Source: Catellatospora paridis (GTDB lineage: Bacteria; Actinomycetota; Actinomycetes; Mycobacteriales; Micromonosporaceae). Taken from it: a stretch of DNA of 64,000 bases. The first letter of the stretch is position 1, and the number at the start of each line of letters is the position of its first letter. The notes beneath the pieces were generated by a model. The model had not been told where the DNA came from, did not search any database, and saw only the letters and a list, made by a program, of their open reading frames with translations. This document shows, piece by piece, positions 25,936 through 33,437 of the stretch. The stretch spans positions 123,629-187,628 of the forward strand of contig NZ_ML769322.1 in assembly GCF_009720365.1 (NCBI RefSeq), in the 5' to 3' direction. Made by a program: the position numbers and the translations under genes.

Positions 25936-26724
25936 TCAGCGCGCGCTGCGCGGCCGGGCGCGCCGGGTCTCGGTGGGCCGGGAAGGGTCGGTGAAGCGCG
26001 GGGTGTCGGGTTCGTCGGCGCGCAGCGGGGCCAACTCGACGGTGATCGCGTCGATGATGCGGTCGGCGATGCGCTGCGCCGCGCCCGGCCGCGCTGCGTC
26101 GATGCCGGACAGGTCGACCGGTGGGCCGACGTGCACGCGCACCCGCGGGCGGCGCCGCACCGAGCGCCAGATCATCGGCCACATCCCGGTGGGCGCGGCG
26201 TACGGGATGACCTCGTGGCTGCCCCAGATCGCGATCGGCACGACGGGCGCGCCGGTGGCCAGCACGAGACGGCCGACGCCGGTGCGGCCACGCTCGGGCC
26301 ACATGGCCGGGTCGAGACCGATCCGGCCCTCCGGGTAGATCATCAGCGGCGCGCCGCCGTTCAGCGCGGTGACGCTGTCGGTGACGGCGTTGCCGGCGGT
26401 CGGTTCGCCGCGGTCCACCTGGATGTGGCCCTGCCAGCGCATCAGCGGCCCGATCACCGGGGTGCGGAAGAGGCCCGCGTTCGCCATGATCCGCGGGTAC
26501 ACGCCCAGCCTGCGGAACGCCGCCGCGACCGCGATCGGGTCGAAGGGGCTGATGTGGTTGGCCGCGAGGATCAGCGGGCGGCCGCGCAGCCCCGCGGGGA
26601 TGTCCCCGGTGACCTCCAGGCGGGTCAGCAGCCGCACCACGCCCTCGGCGAGCAGCATCGCGAAACGCAGCAGCGGGGGCGGGGACCAGCTCGTCGAGGG
26701 GCTCACGGTGCACGATCCTGCCAT
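25936..26724 (-). CDS. 1-acyl-sn-glycerol-3-phosphate acyltransferase (PlsC family)
   Basis: 262 residues, peripheral membrane acyltransferase of phospholipid synthesis. The catalytic HX4D block reads NHISPFD near residue 56, and the second substrate block is YPEGRIG near residue 129. A hydrophobic N-terminal helix (LLRFAMLLAEGVVRLL) probably sits on the membrane. It begins with ATG at 26724, but without a visible ribosome site; a GTG six codons later is possible. Divergent from cydA. Family is clear; the exact acyl acceptor is less so. Confidence 0.9.
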   Translation of the reverse strand: MAGSCTVSPSTSWSPPPLLRFAMLLAEGVVRLLTRLEVTGDIPAGLRGRPLILAANHISPFDPIAVAAAFRRLGVYPRIMANAGLFRTPVIGPLMRWQGHIQVDRGEPTAGNAVTDSVTALNGGAPLMIYPEGRIGLDPAMWPERGRTGVGRLVLATGAPVVPIAIWGSHEVIPYAAPTGMWPMIWRSVRRRPRVRVHVGPPVDLSGIDAARPGAAQRIADRIIDAITVELAPLRADEPDTPRFTDPSRPTETRRARPRSAR

Positions 26725-26844
26725 GCGCCGTCACGGGCCCGGGCACTTGTTCGACGCAGGGTCCCCGAAGTCGCCCACCGGGCCGCCGAGCTGTGCGTAT
26801 GGTCGGCAAAAAGGGATCGATCCGGCAAGTGGGGGGTCCACGGC

Positions 26845-28263
26845 ATGGACGCGACGGAACTGGCCCGCTGGCAGTTCGGCATCACCACCGTGTACCACTT
26901 CCTGTTCGTCCCGATCACGATCGGCCTGTCGTTCCTCGTCGCGGGGCTGCAGACGGCCTGGTCGCGCACCGGGAACGAGAAGTGGCTCAAACTGACGAAG
27001 TTCTACGGCAAGCTGCTGCTGATCAACTTCGCGATGGGCGTGGTGACGGGCCTAGTGCAGGAGTTCCAGTTCGGCATGAACTGGAGCGAGTACTCGCGCT
27101 TCGTCGGCGACATCTTCGGCGCGCCACTGGCCCTGGAGGCGCTGCTCGCGTTCTTCCTGGAGTCGACGTTCCTCGGCCTGTGGATCTTCGGCTGGGACAA
27201 GCTGCCCAAGAAGATCCACCTGGCCTGCATCTGGATCGTCGCGGTCGGCACGGTGCTCAGTGCGTACTTCATCCTGGCCGCGAACTCCTGGATGCAGAAC
27301 CCGGTCGGCTTCCGGATCAATCCGGAACGCGGCCGGGCCGAGCTGACCGACTTCGGGGCGGTGCTGACCAACAAGGTCGCCGTGATCACCCTCCCGCATA
27401 CGGTCACGGGCGCGTTCCTGACCGCGGGCGCCCTGATGGCCGCGGTCGCCATGTGGCACCTGGTGCGCCGTCCCGGGCGCGACACGGAGGCGTTCCGCAG
27501 CGCGGTGAAGCTCGGCTCGTGGACGTCGCTGGTGGCGATGGCGCTGCTGTTCATCACCGGGGACATCCAAGGCAAGATCATGACCGAGGTGCAGCCGATG
27601 AAGATGGCCGCCGCCGAGGCCCTCTACAGCACCGAGCAGCCCGCCCCGTTCTCCCTGTTCACCATCGGCACGCTCGACGGCAGCCGGCCCGTCTGGTCGC
27701 TGGACGTGCCCCGGGTGCTGTCGTTCCTGGCGACCGGCACCTTCGACGGCCGGGTGCAGGGGATCAACGACCTGCAGGCCGAGTACACGGCCAGGTTCGG
27801 CCCCGGCGACTACAAACCCAACATCCCGGTGACCTACTGGTCGTTCCGCCTCATGATCGGACTGGGCGTCCTCGCCGCGCTCCTGGCCCTGTGGGCGCTG
27901 TGGTCCATCCGCAAGGGCCGCTCCCCCGCGCCGCACAAGCCCAGCACCCGGCTGCTCATGTGGGGCATGATCGCGCTGCCGCTGCTGCCGCTGGCCGCGA
28001 ACTCCTTCGGCTGGATCTTCACCGAGATGGGCCGGCAGCCCTGGATCGTGTTCAGCCAGATGAAGACCGCGATCGCGGCGTCACCCGCCGCCTCCTCCGG
28101 CGACGTGATCACCTCGATGATCGTGTACACCCTGCTCTACGGCGCGCTGGCCGTCGTCGAGGTGGGCCTGCTGCTGCACTTCGCCCGCGCCGGGCTGCCC
28201 GACGTCACCCCGCCACCGGCCACCGAGTCCGACGAGGACCGGCCGCTGGCGTTCGCGTACTAG
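26845..28263 (+). CDS. cydA: cytochrome bd ubiquinol/menaquinol oxidase subunit I
   Basis: 472 residues, membrane subunit that binds hemes b558, b595 and d and oxidises quinol while reducing O2 to water. His18 (TVYHFLF) matches the high-spin heme ligand, LPHTVTGAF the b558 His, and GRQPWIV the conserved signature after helix 8. The Q-loop carries KMAAAEALY with the quinol Lys/Glu pair and is of the short type. About nine transmembrane helices. ATG with a G-rich ribosome site. cydB follows after nine bases, so they form an operon. No Rex-like site (TGTGA-N8-TCACA) is visible upstream. Confidence 0.96.
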   Translation: MDATELARWQFGITTVYHFLFVPITIGLSFLVAGLQTAWSRTGNEKWLKLTKFYGKLLLINFAMGVVTGLVQEFQFGMNWSEYSRFVGDIFGAPLALEALLAFFLESTFLGLWIFGWDKLPKKIHLACIWIVAVGTVLSAYFILAANSWMQNPVGFRINPERGRAELTDFGAVLTNKVAVITLPHTVTGAFLTAGALMAAVAMWHLVRRPGRDTEAFRSAVKLGSWTSLVAMALLFITGDIQGKIMTEVQPMKMAAAEALYSTEQPAPFSLFTIGTLDGSRPVWSLDVPRVLSFLATGTFDGRVQGINDLQAEYTARFGPGDYKPNIPVTYWSFRLMIGLGVLAALLALWALWSIRKGRSPAPHKPSTRLLMWGMIALPLLPLAANSFGWIFTEMGRQPWIVFSQMKTAIAASPAASSGDVITSMIVYTLLYGALAVVEVGLLLHFARAGLPDVTPPPATESDEDRPLAFAY

Positions 28264-28272
28264 GAGATCGCC

Positions 28273-29334
28273 GTGGAGCTGTCGACGCTGTGGTTCCTGC
28301 TCATCGCGCTGCTGTTCATCGGCTACTTCGTGCTGGAGGGCTTCGACTTCGGCGTCGGGATGCTGCTGCCCGTGCTCGGCCGCGACGACCGCGAACGCCG
28401 CGTGCTGATCAACACCATCGGCCCGGTCTGGGACGGCAACGAGGTCTGGCTGATCACCGCGGGCGGGGCGATGTTCGCCGCCTTCCCCGAGTGGTACGCG
28501 TCCCTGTTCTCCGGCTTCTACCTGCCGCTGCTGCTGATCCTGCTGGCGCTGATCCTGCGCGGGGTCGCGTTCGAGTATCGCGGCAAGCGTCCCGCGGCGT
28601 CGTGGAAGCGCCGCTGGGACTGGTGCATCGTGTTCGGCTCCGTGGTGCCGGCGTTCCTGTGGGGCGTCGCCTTCGCCAACATCGTGCGCGGCGTGCCGCT
28701 GGACGCCGGCCACGACTACACCGGCAGCCTGTTCACCCTGCTCAACCTGTACGCCCTGCTCGGTGGCCTGACCATGGTCGCGCTGTTCCTGACCCACGGC
28801 GCGATCTTCGTGGCGCTGAAGACCACCGGCGACATCCGGCACCGGGCCAACCTGCTGGCCGAACGCCTGGGCGTGTGCGCCGCGATCGCCGCGGTGCTGT
28901 TCCTCGGCGTGACCCTGCTGCGGCGCGCCACCCCGGCCGCCGTCGTGCTGGCCGTGCTCGCCGCCCTGTGCCTGGTCGGCGGCCTGATCGCGAACCGGAT
29001 GCCGTCCCGCACCGACCCGCAGGGCCGCCGCGAGGGCTGGGCGTTCGCGGGCACCGCCGCGGCGATCGCGCTGGCCGTGGCGTCGCTGTTCGCCGACCTC
29101 TACCCGTTCGTGCTGCCGTCGACGGTGGACCCGCTCACCAACAGCCTGACCGTGACCAACGCGTCGTCCACGCCGTACACCCTCAAGATCATGACTTGGG
29201 TGGCCCTGGTCTTCACCCCGATCGTGCTGCTCTACCAGGGCTGGACCTACTGGGTGTTCCGCAAGCGGATCGGCACCAGCCAGATCCCCGAGGAACCGGC
29301 CCCGGTGCCCGCCGCCGGCGGCCGCGCAACCTGA
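28273..29334 (+). CDS. cydB: cytochrome bd oxidase subunit II
   Basis: 353 residues, about eight to nine transmembrane helices. The N-terminal FVLEGFDFGVGMLLP, then GPVWDGNEVWLITAGGAMFAAFP and LILRGVAFEYR are the standard CydB motifs. It starts with GTG nine bases after cydA, with GGAGA upstream. It forms the heterodimer with CydA. The usual assembly transporter genes cydD and cydC do not follow; the next feature is a palindrome and then a secreted esterase gene, so cydDC must be elsewhere if present. Confidence 0.96.
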   Translation: MELSTLWFLLIALLFIGYFVLEGFDFGVGMLLPVLGRDDRERRVLINTIGPVWDGNEVWLITAGGAMFAAFPEWYASLFSGFYLPLLLILLALILRGVAFEYRGKRPAASWKRRWDWCIVFGSVVPAFLWGVAFANIVRGVPLDAGHDYTGSLFTLLNLYALLGGLTMVALFLTHGAIFVALKTTGDIRHRANLLAERLGVCAAIAAVLFLGVTLLRRATPAAVVLAVLAALCLVGGLIANRMPSRTDPQGRREGWAFAGTAAAIALAVASLFADLYPFVLPSTVDPLTNSLTVTNASSTPYTLKIMTWVALVFTPIVLLYQGWTYWVFRKRIGTSQIPEEPAPVPAAGGRAT

Positions 29335-29374
29335 ACACGGCCGACGCGGCGCAGCTCACGGACGTGCAGCGCCA

Positions 29375-29420
29375 GGAAGGGCACCTGCTACAACGCATGG
29401 CGATGTGAAGGTGCCCTTCC
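29375..29420. repeat. GGAAGGGC-type palindromic element / terminator after cydB
   Basis: Perfect 12-base arms GGAAGGGCACCT / AGGTGCCCTTCC (29375-29386 with 29409-29420) around a 22-base loop, 41 bases beyond cydB. Its arms resemble those of the palindrome inside alr (36520-36565). The rest of the 323-base gap before the esterase start holds only that gene's upstream region. Confidence 0.8.
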
Positions 29421-29657
29421 TTCGGACCGCTCGGCGCAGGGGGGCCGCCGCTCGCCGATGCGGCGCTGACGGACATTCATCGCCGCCACTACACTCGCGG
29501 ATCGGGAGCAACGACCGTCCACCCGGGTGGACGGCATCATCCGCCTGCCGAGGGCGCACCGGGCCGAGCCCGCGTGGCGGCAGCGACCCCCTGCGTGTCC
29601 CGGCCCACGGCAGATCCGGCCGGGACGTGCGCGTCTCCTCGGCAAGGAGCAAGCTCG

Positions 29658-31004
29658 ATGACCCCACGCAGAGCCCTGCACGCCCTGTGGCTCGCCGTCG
29701 TACCCCTCATCGCCGCGGTGGTCCTCACCGTGGCCTCCCCCGCCGCCGCCGCGACCCTGACCGAGGTCACCGGCTTCGGCGCGAACCCCGGCAGCCTGCG
29801 CATGTTCCTGTACGTCCCGAACACCGTCGCGCCCCGGCCGGCCCTGCTGGTCGCGGTGCACTGGTGCCACGGCGACGGCCCCGCGATGTACAACGGCTCC
29901 GACTACGCCCGGCTCGCCGACCAGTACGGCTTCATCGTGGTCTACCCGTCGGTGACCCGCGGCGACGGCTGCTTCGACGTCGCTTCGGCCGCCACGCTCA
30001 CGCACAACGGCGGCGGCGACTCACTGAGCATCGTCTCGATGACGAAGTACGTGCAGCAGACCCACCAAGCCGACCCGGCCCGCACCTACGTCACCGGCGT
30101 CTCGTCCGGCGGCATGATGACCAACGTCCTGCTCGGCGCGTACCCGGACGTTTACCGGGCCGGCTCGGCCTTCGCCGGGGTGCCGTTCGGCTGCTTCGCC
30201 GGGACGGAGAGCTGGAACAGCGCCTGCGCCCAGGGGCAGGTCGTCAAGACCCCGCAGCAGTGGGGCGACCTGGTCCGCAACGCCTACCCGGGCTACACCG
30301 GGGCACGACCGCGGATGCAGCTGTGGCACGGCGTCAACGACGAGGTCCTGTCGTACGTCAACTTCGGCGAGGCGATCGAGCAGTGGACCAACGTGCACGG
30401 CCTGAGCCAGACGCCGACCTCGACCGACACCCCGCAGTCGGGCTGGACCCGCACCCGCTACGCCAACGGCTCCGGGCAGGTGCTGGTCGAGGCCGTCAGC
30501 ATGGCCAACACCCCGCACAACCTGCCGGTGCAGTACGGCGCGGCGGTCGCCTTCTTCGGCCTGAACACCACAACCAGCCCGTCGGCGAGCCCGTCGACAC
30601 CGCCGTCGCCCAGCGCGTCGCCGTCGGTGTCGCCCTCGCCGTCCCGGCCGCCGTCGCCCAGCGCGTCGCCGTCACCGTCGCCTTCACCCAGCGGCTCGCC
30701 GCCGGCGACCGGCGGCTGCACGGCGGCGTTCACCGTGAGCAACGCCTGGACCGGCGGGTTCGTCGCCGCGGTGCGGGTCACCGCGGGTAGCGGCGGGATC
30801 AACGGCTGGCGCGTCGCGCTGGCGCTGCCGTCCGGGGCGACCTTGGTCAACGGCTGGAACGGGCAGTTCACGGGGACGACCGGCACGGTCCAGGTGAGCA
30901 ACCTGAGCTACAACGGCAAGCTGGCCGCGGGCGGTTACACGGAGTTCGGTTTCCAGGCCAACGGCGTGCCGGCCGGCACCACGGTGACCTGCACGGCACT
31001 GTGA
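29658..31004 (+). CDS. secreted PHB-depolymerase/CE1-type esterase with C-terminal CBM2
   Basis: 448 residues. Signal peptide of about 35 residues (ending SPAAAA), alpha/beta-hydrolase catalytic domain (GVSSGG with the nucleophile, WHGVNDEVL with Asp, ANTPHNLPV with His), then a Ser/Pro linker of about 45 residues rich in SPSPS, and a type 2 carbohydrate-binding module (CTAAFTVSNAWTGGF ... CTAL, with the Cys pair at both ends). Such enzymes deacetylate xylan or cleave feruloyl esters on plant cell walls; a polyester substrate is also possible. I chose the ATG at 29658 because AAGGAGC lies eight bases before it. Ends at a strong hairpin. Confidence 0.9.
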   Translation: MTPRRALHALWLAVVPLIAAVVLTVASPAAAATLTEVTGFGANPGSLRMFLYVPNTVAPRPALLVAVHWCHGDGPAMYNGSDYARLADQYGFIVVYPSVTRGDGCFDVASAATLTHNGGGDSLSIVSMTKYVQQTHQADPARTYVTGVSSGGMMTNVLLGAYPDVYRAGSAFAGVPFGCFAGTESWNSACAQGQVVKTPQQWGDLVRNAYPGYTGARPRMQLWHGVNDEVLSYVNFGEAIEQWTNVHGLSQTPTSTDTPQSGWTRTRYANGSGQVLVEAVSMANTPHNLPVQYGAAVAFFGLNTTTSPSASPSTPPSPSASPSVSPSPSRPPSPSASPSPSPSPSGSPPATGGCTAAFTVSNAWTGGFVAAVRVTAGSGGINGWRVALALPSGATLVNGWNGQFTGTTGTVQVSNLSYNGKLAAGGYTEFGFQANGVPAGTTVTCTAL

Positions 31005-31100
31005 TCCGTATGCAGCTCGGGACGGGTGCATACACCAGGATGCACCCGCCGCACGGCGGCCTACCCGCCGGGCGCGACGTGCGCTGATCACGCGCACGAA

Positions 31101-31133
31101 GAAGCGGGGTGGCCGTGACGGCCACCCCGCTTC
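31101..31133. terminator. bidirectional terminator hairpin
   Basis: Perfect 14-base stem (31101-31114 with 31120-31133) and five-base loop, between the convergent CBM2 esterase and the gene ending at 31143. Confidence 0.9.
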
Positions 31134-31142
31134 CGGGAAACC

Positions 31143-31838
31143 TCAGGCGCCTGCCGCGCCCAGCTCGGCGAGCTTGGCCTCGAGCTCGGCCAGCTCGGCA
31201 CGCAGCTTCAGCGCGTGCGCCTCGGCCTCGGCCCGCTCGGCGGCCAGGATGTGCTCCACGGCCTCCTGCACACCCGGCACGTCCAGCATCGACACCATCT
31301 TCAGCGCCTCCTGCGCCTTGATGATGTACGGCTTGGCGAGCGCCTTGGTGCCCTGGACCGCGCCGACCGTCCACTCGCCCTCGGTGTACGCCAGCGTCAC
31401 GGTCAACCCGGCCGGCGGCTTGACCTTGGGGCCCTTGCCGGCGGCGGGCCTGCGCGGGGCGGGCGCCACGGCGGGCGTCTCCTGTTCGGACACCTCGGGA
31501 TTTACGGACACGGGTCGCTCCTGACGGACAGGCTTCTCACGGATGATCATGAACTCGGGCTCGGGCGGGGCGACAGGCTCCGGAACCGGCTCGGGCGCGG
31601 GCTTGCGGCCCGTGGCGCCCTTGGGCGCGATGATGAGATCGCCGGGCGCGAACGGCAGCACGTCGCTGCCGAACTTCACCATGATCCACTCATCGTGGGT
31701 GGCCGGGTCGTCGAGCTGCACGACCTGTCCCAGCTGGCCCGCGATCTGGCCGGCCGCCTCGGTGAACATGACCCTGGGCCGCTTGCCGGTCGCAAGCGTC
31801 TCCTGGATCTGCGTCAACTCCTGAGTCGACAGTGCCAT
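31143..31838 (-). CDS. conserved protein of unknown function, apparently DNA-damage inducible
   Basis: 231 residues. A compact N-terminal unit (about 1-80, MALSTQELTQIQETLATG, then GQIAGQLGQVVQL and FGSDVLPFAPGDLII) is followed by a Pro/Glu/Lys linker (about 80-145), a second small domain (LTVTLAYTEGEWTVG, then ALAKPYIIKAQEALKMVSM) and a C-terminal coiled coil (about 190-231) of Ala/Glu/Leu heptads. No catalytic motif. I believe relatives occur across actinomycetes, but know no function. ATG at 31838 with GGGAGC upstream. The promoter region holds both a PafBC-type and a LexA-type motif, so DNA damage is the likely inducer. Confidence 0.8.
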   Translation of the reverse strand: MALSTQELTQIQETLATGKRPRVMFTEAAGQIAGQLGQVVQLDDPATHDEWIMVKFGSDVLPFAPGDLIIAPKGATGRKPAPEPVPEPVAPPEPEFMIIREKPVRQERPVSVNPEVSEQETPAVAPAPRRPAAGKGPKVKPPAGLTVTLAYTEGEWTVGAVQGTKALAKPYIIKAQEALKMVSMLDVPGVQEAVEHILAAERAEAEAHALKLRAELAELEAKLAELGAAGA

Positions 31839-31860
31839 AACCGCGCTCCCACACCCTCGC

Positions 31861-31874
31861 CGAACACATGTTTG
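31861..31874. promoter_or_regulatory. LexA-type SOS box
   Basis: CGAAC-ACAT-GTTTG, a full match to the Gram-positive/actinomycete SOS box pattern CGAACRNRYGTTYG. It lies 22 bases upstream of the gene at 31838, over the expected transcription start of the motif at 31883-31905. Confidence 0.8.
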
Positions 31875-31882
31875 ATACGCAT

Positions 31883-31905
31883 GTTCTATCAGAGCCCACC
31901 GACAA
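31883..31905 (-). promoter_or_regulatory. PafBC (RecA-NDp) type promoter
   Basis: On the minus strand, TTGTCGGTG (31897-31905), exactly eight bases, then TAGAAC (31883-31888). This matches the TTGTCRGTG-N8-TANNNT pattern of LexA-independent DNA-damage promoters of mycobacteria, except for the last base of the -10. Confidence 0.75.
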
Positions 31906-32034
31906 CACCGGCACTGACACCATGCAGAAAGTGGGGACATCTTCGCAGCACCCACCCGATCCGCGCACCGGGTGTGTCGGCGGTGACATTGTCGCGGTCT
32001 GTCACGGCCGCACCGCGGTTGCTCTAATGGAGCG

Positions 32035-32763
32035 ATGGGGATCATCATCGTGACCGGCGGGAGCCGCGGCATAGGCGCCGCCACCTGCGTAAAGCTCGCC
32101 GCGGCGGGACATGACGTCGTCGTCGGCTACCGCGGCGACGCCGACGCGGCGGCGGAGGTCGTCACAAAGGTCGTGGCGGCCGGACGGAAGGCGGTCGCGG
32201 TGCGGGTCGACGTGTCCGACGGCACGCAGGTGCGCGAGCTGTTCGACCGTACGCAGGCCGAGCTCGGCACGCCCACCGGACTGGTCAACAACGCCGCGGT
32301 GAGCAGCGCCATCGGGCCGTTCACCGAGCTGTCCGAAGCCGACCTGCGCCGCGTGGTCGAGGTCAACGTCGTCGGCGCGTTCCTCTGCGCCCAGCAGGCG
32401 GCCCGCCGGATGGGCCCCGGCGGCGCGATCGTCAACGTCTCCTCGGCCGCCGCGACCCTGGGCAGCCCCGGCGAGTACGTGCACTACGCCGCGTCGAAGG
32501 CGGCCGTCGAGACGCTGACCGTGGGCCTGTCCAAGGAGCTCGGCCCCGCCGGGATCCGGGTCAACACGGTCTCCCCCGGCGTCATCCACACCGGATTCCA
32601 CGCCGGCAGCGGCGAGCCCGGCCGCGCGGACCGGCTCGGTCCGGCCGCCCCGCTGGGCCGCTCGGGGCAGCCCGAGGAGGTCGCAAACGCCATCGTCTGG
32701 CTGCTGAGCGACGAGGCGTCGTACACCACCGGCGCGACCCTCAAAGTCTCCGGCGGCCGCTGA
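32035..32763 (+). CDS. SDR family oxidoreductase (FabG-like)
   Basis: 242 residues. TGGSRGIG cofactor loop at 7-14, NNAAVSS near 88, catalytic Ser in NVSSAAA, YAASKAA with Tyr/Lys, and the late strand RVNTVSPGVIHTGF. The C-terminal GRSGQPEEVANAIVWLLSDEASY is typical of FabG-like or glucose-dehydrogenase-like SDRs. Divergent from the DNA-damage gene across 196 bases. No obvious partner. A dispersed palindromic repeat follows 55 bases after the stop. Confidence 0.92.
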   Translation: MGIIIVTGGSRGIGAATCVKLAAAGHDVVVGYRGDADAAAEVVTKVVAAGRKAVAVRVDVSDGTQVRELFDRTQAELGTPTGLVNNAAVSSAIGPFTELSEADLRRVVEVNVVGAFLCAQQAARRMGPGGAIVNVSSAAATLGSPGEYVHYAASKAAVETLTVGLSKELGPAGIRVNTVSPGVIHTGFHAGSGEPGRADRLGPAAPLGRSGQPEEVANAIVWLLSDEASYTTGATLKVSGGR

Positions 32764-32818
32764 CCTCTCCCCCGCGCCCCGCCCCCGCCGAGACGGGGCG
32801 CAGCGCGGCGCGGCCCAT

Positions 32819-32893
32819 GATCCACCGACTTGCCAGGCACCTGGGCGAATGTCGCCTCAAGATACGCACAGGTGCCCGGCAAGTCGGACGATC
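32819..32893. repeat. dispersed palindromic repeat, copy B
   Basis: GATCC..CGACTTGCCaGGCACCTG pairs with CAGGTGCCcGGCAAGTCGG..GATC. Its reverse complement aligns along its full length with copy A at 8371-8449, sharing the outer GATCGTCCGACTTGCC block and the GCGA / TCGCC tip. Position: intergenic, after an SDR gene. Confidence 0.8.
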
Positions 32894-32929
32894 TAGCCGG
32901 GTGGGCAACCGAGCAGGACCGGTAGTCGA

Positions 32930-32958
32930 TTGACGGGCGTGCGGGCTTCCTGGATAGT
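32930..32958 (+). promoter_or_regulatory. sigma-70 type promoter
   Basis: TTGACG (32930-32935), 17 bases, GATAGT (32953-32958), followed by the gene at 32988. The -10 element lies inside the operator palindromes. Confidence 0.65.
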
Positions 32959-32981
32959 GAAACTATCCGCTATCCAGGAAG
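32946..32981. promoter_or_regulatory. two overlapping palindromes covering the promoter
   Basis: Outer arms of 12 perfect pairs (32946-32957 with 32970-32981) and an overlapping GGATAGT-GAA-ACTATCC palindrome (32952-32968). The left half-site contains the -10 and the right arm contains the ribosome site. A repressor binding site is the likely role. Confidence 0.7.
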
Positions 32982-32987
32982 GTCGCC

Positions 32988-33392
32988 ATGTCCAACGCCA
33001 CCCTTTTCACCGCGGGGATCCTGCTCGTCACCGTGTCGACCATCGTCTTCGGCGGGCTGTCGCTGCTGATGAGCATCGTCAAGCGCATCCCCGGCTACCT
33101 CGACAACCCGGTCCGCCGGGCACTCTGGACCGCCGGGCACGCACACGCCGGCGTCCTGGTGATCTTCGCGCTGGTCGCGCTGCCCTACCTCGACGAGACC
33201 GGCTACAGCGCGAGCACGCAAACCCTGGTCCGGGCATTGCTGGTGGCCCCGCCGATCGTCATGTCGCTGGGCTTCTTCCTGTCCGTCGTCCGCCCCGCCG
33301 ACACCAAGCCCAACAAACTCATCTGGCTCGTCCCTCTCGGCGGCGCATCCCTTGCCGCCGGCACCCTCACCCTCGGCCTCGGCCTGCTCTAA
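32988..33392 (+). CDS. small integral membrane protein, four helices
   Basis: 134 residues with four predicted transmembrane helices (about 5-30, 47-66, 80-100 and 108-130). GHAHAGV after helix 2 places two His residues at the membrane face, as seen in small actinomycete membrane proteins of unknown function. No signal peptide, no known family that I can name. The ATG has AGGAAGG five bases upstream. It is preceded by a clear promoter covered by two overlapping palindromes, so its expression is probably tightly repressed. The responsible regulator is not adjacent. Confidence 0.75.
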   Translation: MSNATLFTAGILLVTVSTIVFGGLSLLMSIVKRIPGYLDNPVRRALWTAGHAHAGVLVIFALVALPYLDETGYSASTQTLVRALLVAPPIVMSLGFFLSVVRPADTKPNKLIWLVPLGGASLAAGTLTLGLGLL

Positions 33393-33437
33393 CCCTGCCC
33401 ACCGCCCCCGGGCCCAGCCCGGCCGGTCAGCGCAGCC

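Noticed and set aside
30580-30705. Short tandem repeats resembling a CRISPR or minisatellite
   Set aside because: They code for the Ser/Pro linker (SPSPS units) of the CBM2 esterase; there is no spacer pattern.
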